Positions 59,718 to 64,000 of a DNA stretch of 64,000 nt are shown here, piece by piece. The notes below the pieces were generated by a model. The model did no database searches. It was not told the DNA's origin and worked only from the letters and a program-made list of their open reading frames with translations. Position numbers and translations under genes: made by a program. How positions within the stretch are numbered: position 1 is the first letter of the stretch; every line of letters starts with the position of its first letter. Source of the stretch: Salvelinus alpinus. Taxonomy: Eukaryota; Chordata; Actinopteri; Salmoniformes; Salmonidae. The stretch is taken from contig NC_092094.1 in the NCBI RefSeq assembly GCF_045679555.1, forward strand, positions 35,170,430 to 35,234,429, written 5' to 3'.

Positions 59718-60368
59718 CACATTGTTCTTACATTATACTTGATTTGGTATAGCCTTTGAACCAGGTCATAACATCGAAATAAACTCATTGAAAATTACCG
59801 GTAGATAATGACAGGGTGTGCCTTATAATTGTTGTTAACAGGTCCTAGCCTATTTATCAACCATTTTATTACATGTTGATTCGATGGTATTTGCACCTTG
59901 TAGTTACATGTAACAAGGTCCAATTTTGGTTAGCGTCACTAACATGGTAATTCACAGGTGACTTTCAAATGTGTAATTACAAAACATTAGTTACATAGTG
60001 GAACAAGAAAATGTGTAATAACATTAGTCACACATGTGGAATAACCTTCAGCAAGCGAATGTGTTATTACACATTCCTTGTTCCAATTGAGTAATTGACT
60101 CTGCAACAACCCCGTTACCATGTAATTACATCGCAAAACCTATGTTACTACTATGCTGTTAACAGTTATTACTGTACATGGTAATAGGGTCAACTTAATG
60201 TAGTGTTACCAAAGTAACTTATCTGATAAAACCGATGTCACAGCTTGGTGAAGATTGAACGTAAACATTGAACGTAAACATCTCTCCACAATCCTGTTCT
60301 CCTCAAGACTAATATAATCTTCTCCATTAAGTTTAGTGTTTTGATGAACATGAACAAATGTTTAGTAT

Positions 60369-60524
60369 TTACATTTACATTTACGTCATTTAGCAGACGC
60401 TCTTATCCAGAGCGACTTACAAATTGGAAAGTTCATACATATTCATCCTGGTCCCCCCGTGGGGAATGAACCCACAACCCTGGCGTTGCAAGCGCCATGC
60501 TCTACCAACTGAGCCACACGGGAC
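60369..60524 (-). mobile_element. tRNA-Ala-headed SINE, minus strand
   Basis: The complement carries the same tRNA-like head (GGCTCAGTTGGTAGAGCATG) and the tail GCGTCTGCTAAATGAC as the copy at 26677-26830. Flanking TAGTAT (60363-60368 and 60525-60530) is the target duplication. Copy 2 of the tandem duplication shows the empty site TTTAGTATTCTCTAAGG near 61653. Confidence 0.93.
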
Positions 60525-60647
60525 TAGTATTCTCTAAGGATGTATAAATAGCTTTGAGGTTGTACACCTTTTACCACTAAATAATATCGCTGCAATCACA
60601 GCTCTGTACACTTGAATTATAAATAAACCACAGGAGTAGATTATATA

Positions 60648-60943
60648 TGTCACGATCGTCTAAGGGAGGAGACCAAGGCGCAGCGTGATTAGAATATATT
60701 CTTCTATTTATTAAAACGAAGAACACTTAACAAACTCACAAAACGAAAAACGTGACGCCAACGTAGTGCTCACAGGCAACTACACATGGAGAACTACCCA
60801 CACAGACAGGTGGGAAAAGGCAAACTAAGTATGGTTCTCAATCAGAGACAACGATAGACAGCTGCCTCTGATTGGGAACCACACCCGGCCAAACACATAG
60901 AAATAGAAAATCATAGAACATAGAACATAGACTGCCCACCCTT
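60648..60943 (-). repeat. LTR, truncated at one end
   Basis: It begins TGTCACGATCGTC and follows the minus-strand copies at 17705 and 42197 up to GCCCACCCT, but lacks their last 60-100 bp. Comparison with copy 2 shows that a deletion removed the end of the LTR together with about 320 bp of flanking DNA. The hairpin near 60831-60880 is kept, with one mismatch. Confidence 0.88.
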
Positions 60944-61039
60944 ATACAGAAGCTGTGGTAGTGGTTTGGGGTCATTTATAGATTGTAAAGTGGAAATCTA
61001 TTGTGGAATCAGGTCAGACTAACTGTTGGTGTATTTCAG

Positions 61040-62205
61040 TGAAAATCCCTAGAATAGATTATCATTATGTTTTCCACCACTGAGATGTTGCAAGCACAAG
61101 ACCAGCAGTAAATGAAAAGGCAACAAGAAAAACATGAAAATTCTCATGACAGATTTAGAAGGAAAAGTCTTGACACAGCCAGTTGGAGGGCTTATTACTG
61201 TATTTCAACCTTTCAGTCAGGAGCTATCTGAGTAGTGCAGAGATGGGACCCTTCCTTGTAAACGGGAATTTTTTTTTTTATAAATGTCATGGGATAAGTA
61301 GCTACAACAATGACTCCAAGAGCCACATTTCCAGTTGTCTGACTCCTAATGAGTTTTCTGTCATTCTCAAACAGTGAAATAATTGGATATCAGTCATGCA
61401 AACAATAGAAAGTAGACATTCTGCTACATTGTTTCAATACAACAATTTCCATCTAGTGCTGTTTGGATGAATACCTCTACCCCAGAGTATGTTTATTTTC
61501 TATTCTTCTGGATGTTTCGATTTGTTTCAAGGTCATTTATCTGAGAGAAACGATGTCACAGTTTGGTGCATATCTCGCTTTAATCCTGTCCTCCTCAAGA
61601 CTAATATAATCTTCTCCATTAAGTTTAGTGTTTTGATAAACATGAACAAATGTTTAGTATTCTCTAAGGATGTATAAATAGCTATGAGGTTGTACACCTC
61701 ACACTAAATAATATCGCTGCAATCACAGCTCTGTACACTTGAATTATAAATAAACCACAGGAGTAGATTATATATCCCAATTTGATGCAGTCTATTTGCA
61801 AAATATGGAGGAGATTGCTTAAGTTTTATGAAATACCAAAAGGCATGGTGGAAAATTCCCTTTGTTTCCTTGGTAAAATTGCTCCTACTTTGTTGAATTG
61901 CATCACAAGAGAGTAGCAGTCTTCCAAGGCCCTTTAATATTTCTATGGAAGGGGGATGCTGTGCACATTGTCCGAATTCTAAATGATGTCATCCTCCACC
62001 ATGTGTTCCTGTACTGTAGACATGTCAAATACTAGGATAGAAATAGGGGAAGGAAGCTACCAAGAGAAACATACGAATAAGGCTTGTAAGCAACAACAAT
62101 GGCAACATCTGAATAATTATACAGAGATTGTGGTGGTGGTTTGGGGTCATTATTAGAAAGTGGAAATCTATTGTGGAATGAGGTCGGACTAACTGTGGGA
62201 AATGT
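61040..62205. repeat. Tandem duplication, copy 2 (free of visible insertions)
   Basis: It matches the interrupted copy 1 block by block (see 54370-61035) and shows the pre-insertion state at each site. It carries no gene. The portion 61790-62115 has no counterpart in copy 1, where it was deleted. Confidence 0.9.
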
Positions 62206-62855
62206 AATAAAGGAAGATATTAAATATTGATACTGCACCATAGTGCTCGAGTGTGTATGAAGAAGGTCAGGCCGGTGCATTATGATAGTACAAAGGGAGC
62301 CATCTCAGTTAGGCCTTTGTTACTGCCCGCCAAATCAATATTATCTGACATTTGTAGTAAGGTGAAGAGCAGCAGGGGTGAGAGAGGAGCAGAGCCCTCA
62401 CAAAGGATGTGCTCTGGAGAGACCTGACAGGCCTGGTGAGGCCATTAGCTTTGTGAGAGACCATGTGGAGTCGGGGGCGGTGGGAGGTTGGCAGCCACCG
62501 TGGGCCTGTCATTTAGAACACCCAACAGGGGAACACACGAGAATAACACTGTAGTCAAAGGGAGAAAATAGTGGTTTCAGTCTGGAATAAAGCATACTAC
62601 AGCTACACAGCACAGGGCTTGTGGGGATTATATTAGAGTTTTGAGAAACCATTTAACTTTGTAAGGACGTAATCACTCTGTGAAGACGATGGAATGTTAA
62701 TGAGTAAGGGGTCATGAAACAAAAAGTTGACATAATGGATCGGAAATACAAAACTAATGGGTGACTTGATTTCTGCAGACTGTAGCTATTACAATGCATA
62801 TTCTTTAAACACCTCATGGCATCTGTTCCAATTGTGTGTGATGATGGGTGTGATG
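62206..62855. other. Unassigned non-coding sequence
   Basis: No gene or repeat was recognised between the duplication and the last Tc1. Confidence 0.5.
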
Positions 62856-62857
62856 TA

Positions 62858-63698
62858 CAGTACCAGTCAAAAGTTTGGACACACCTAATCATTCAAGGGT
62901 TTTTATTTATTTTTACTATTTTCTACAGTGTAGAATAATAGTGAAGACATCAACACTATACAATATAACATATGGAATCATGTAGTAACCAAAAAAAGTG
63001 TTAAAACAATTAAAATATATTTTAGATTTTATATTCTTCAAAGTATCCACCCTTTGCCTTGATGACAGTTTTGCACACTCTTGGCATTCTCTCAACCAGC
63101 TTCACATGGAATCATTTTCCAACAGTCTTGTTGGAGTTCTTGTTGGAGTTCCCACATATGTTGAGCACTTGTTGGCTGCTTTTCCTTCACTCTGCAGTCC
63201 AACTCATCCCAAACCATCTCAATTGGGTTGAGGTCAGGTGACAGTGGAGGCCAGGTCATCTGATGCAGCACTCCATCACTCTCCTTCTTGAGGTATGTTG
63301 GGTCATTGTCCTGTTGAAAACAAATTATAGTCCTTCTAAGTGCAAACCAGAAGTGCCTTTAAATTGTTAATAAATCACAGACAGTGTCACCAGCAAAGCA
63401 CCCCCATACCATCACACCTCCTCTTCCATGCTTCACGGTGGGAACCACACATGCGGAGATCATCCGTTCACCTACTACCTACTACCTTCTCACAAAGACA
63501 CAGCGGTTGGAACAAATACATCTCAAATTTGGACTCATCAGACCAAAGGACAGATATCCACCAGTCTAATGTCCATTGCTCGTGTTTCTTAGCCCAAGCA
63601 AGTCCCTTCTTATTATTGGTGTCCTTTAGTAGTGGTTTCTTTGCAGCAATTCGACCATGAAGGCCTGATTCATGCAGTCTCCTCTGAACAGTTGATGC
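62858..63698 (-). mobile_element. Truncated Tc1-like transposon
   Basis: It starts CAGTACCAGTCAAAAGTTTG with TA at 62856-62857 and follows the family at 50189-51656 up to CTCTGAACAGTTGATG at about 63698, where the match stops. The N-terminal half of the transposase and the other inverted repeat are missing. The remaining minus-strand coding part holds the Glu region (complement of CCATCTCAATTGGGTTGAGG near 63215) and the first Asp region (complement of TTTGGACTCATCAGACCAAA near 63530). It is dead. Confidence 0.93.
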
Positions 63699-64000
63699 AA
63701 ATCAAATTACAATATCCATTTAGAAGACTGATAATTACACCAAATAAATTGTTTAACTTTGTTATATTCTTGTATGCTAGTGCATTGAGGGTCAACTGTG
63801 AGCATTAGAGCCAGACGATACAGTCCTGAATTATTCGAAAGTACCTTCAGAATACCATGCTTGTAGCCATACAGTCCTTGACCTCAAATGGAAAATGTTC
63901 TCTCTGTATCCCTTGTTTCTCCTAAAGAGGGAAGAGAGGTAAGAGTGAATGTGACTCATGGATTAGGATATTGATTTCAGCTAAGCGAGAGATTTAGCTT
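63699..64000. other. Unassigned non-coding sequence
   Basis: Nothing was recognised between the Tc1 break point and the end of the window. Confidence 0.5.

Larger units (their letters stand above)
55686..60210. mobile_element. 4.5 kb element with long inverted repeats and 8-bp target duplication
   Basis: The flanks AACGTAAC (55678-55685) and AAAGTAAC (60211-60218) match at 7 of 8 bases, and copy 2 of the tandem duplication has a single related octamer at this point (near 61531). The inverted repeats run inward: AGTAATAACTG, CATAGTAG, ATGAAACATTTA, TTACATTGCAC and CTGCAGAGGAGAGTGTGAG blocks of the left arm (to about 56884) recur as complements in the right arm (from about 58320). The left arm also holds a direct repeat of about 235 bp (TGTAAAGTGAA; TAGGCTAAAC). 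No transposase was found. The 8-bp duplication suggests hAT. LINE pieces and a Tc1 are inserted inside. Confidence 0.8.
54370..61035. repeat. Tandem duplication, copy 1 (inflated by insertions)
   Basis: Four blocks match copy 2 (61040-62205) in the same order: 54400-54460 (TTTTCCACCACTGA), 55244-55685 (TTCTCATGACAGATTTAG, GTTTTCTGTCATTCTCAAAC), 60211-60648 (AATAATATCGCTGCAATCAC) and about 60945-61030 (GGTTTGGGGTCATT). Between the blocks lie an L2 tail with a solo LTR, a 4.5 kb long-inverted-repeat element, a SINE, and a truncated LTR with an adjoining deletion. Without insertions the unit is about 1.2 kb. Confidence 0.9.

Overview
This 64 kb window looks like an intergenic or intronic stretch of a salmonid fish genome. 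The evidence is the repeats: a tRNA-headed SINE of the salmonid HpaI type (37131-37303), LINE tails ending in tandem TTTGATTTGATT-like units, many Tc1-like DNA transposons, and a 5S-rRNA-headed SINE. I found no convincing host protein-coding gene, no rRNA or tRNA gene in use, no CRISPR array and no operon structure. Almost everything recognisable is a mobile element or its remains.

Layout. 0-8 kb: a 51-bp tandem duplication, a 5S-derived SINE, two short hAT-type MITEs with 8-bp target duplications, and a Ty3/gypsy chromodomain retrotransposon remnant (minus strand: LTR, polypurine tract, integrase, protease, gag; reverse transcriptase lost). 8-14.4 kb: two old Tc1-like elements of one family, the first split by a younger Tc1 with long inverted repeats. 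17.3-19.2 kb: a piggyBac relic with TTAA ends, itself holding a solo LTR. 19.8-26.5 kb: a three-level nest, SINE inside LINE inside Tc1. The LINE carries a 2A-like motif, an endonuclease, a reverse transcriptase with YADD, and two 230-bp monomers in its 5' leader. 27.4-30.7 kb: a TTAA-flanked long-inverted-repeat element whose right arm is split by a Tc1.

33.2-35.6 kb: a LINE fragment abutting a hAT transposase remnant. 37-43 kb: an HpaI SINE, a deleted Tc1, an old 300-bp tandem duplication, a solo LTR and a MITE. 43.2-48.3 kb: an L2-like LINE lacking the reverse transcriptase core, a second LINE fragment, and an exon-like remnant with a TTF-type zinc finger and a possible splice donor. 50.2-52.5 kb: a Tc1 and a solo LTR. 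54.4-62.2 kb: an ancient tandem duplication of about 1.2 kb. Its second copy is nearly free of insertions and its first copy took a LINE tail, two LTRs, a SINE and a 4.5 kb hAT-like element, so copy 2 serves as a built-in empty site. 62.9-63.7 kb: a truncated Tc1.

The most notable signals are a hairpin shared by five LTR copies with three paired (compensatory) base changes in one copy; the 2A-like motif after a hydrophobic N-terminus in the LINE; the LINE's 5' monomers; and two long-inverted-repeat elements (TTAA type and 8-bp type) that I could not assign to a named family. All family assignments come from reading motifs, not from searches.
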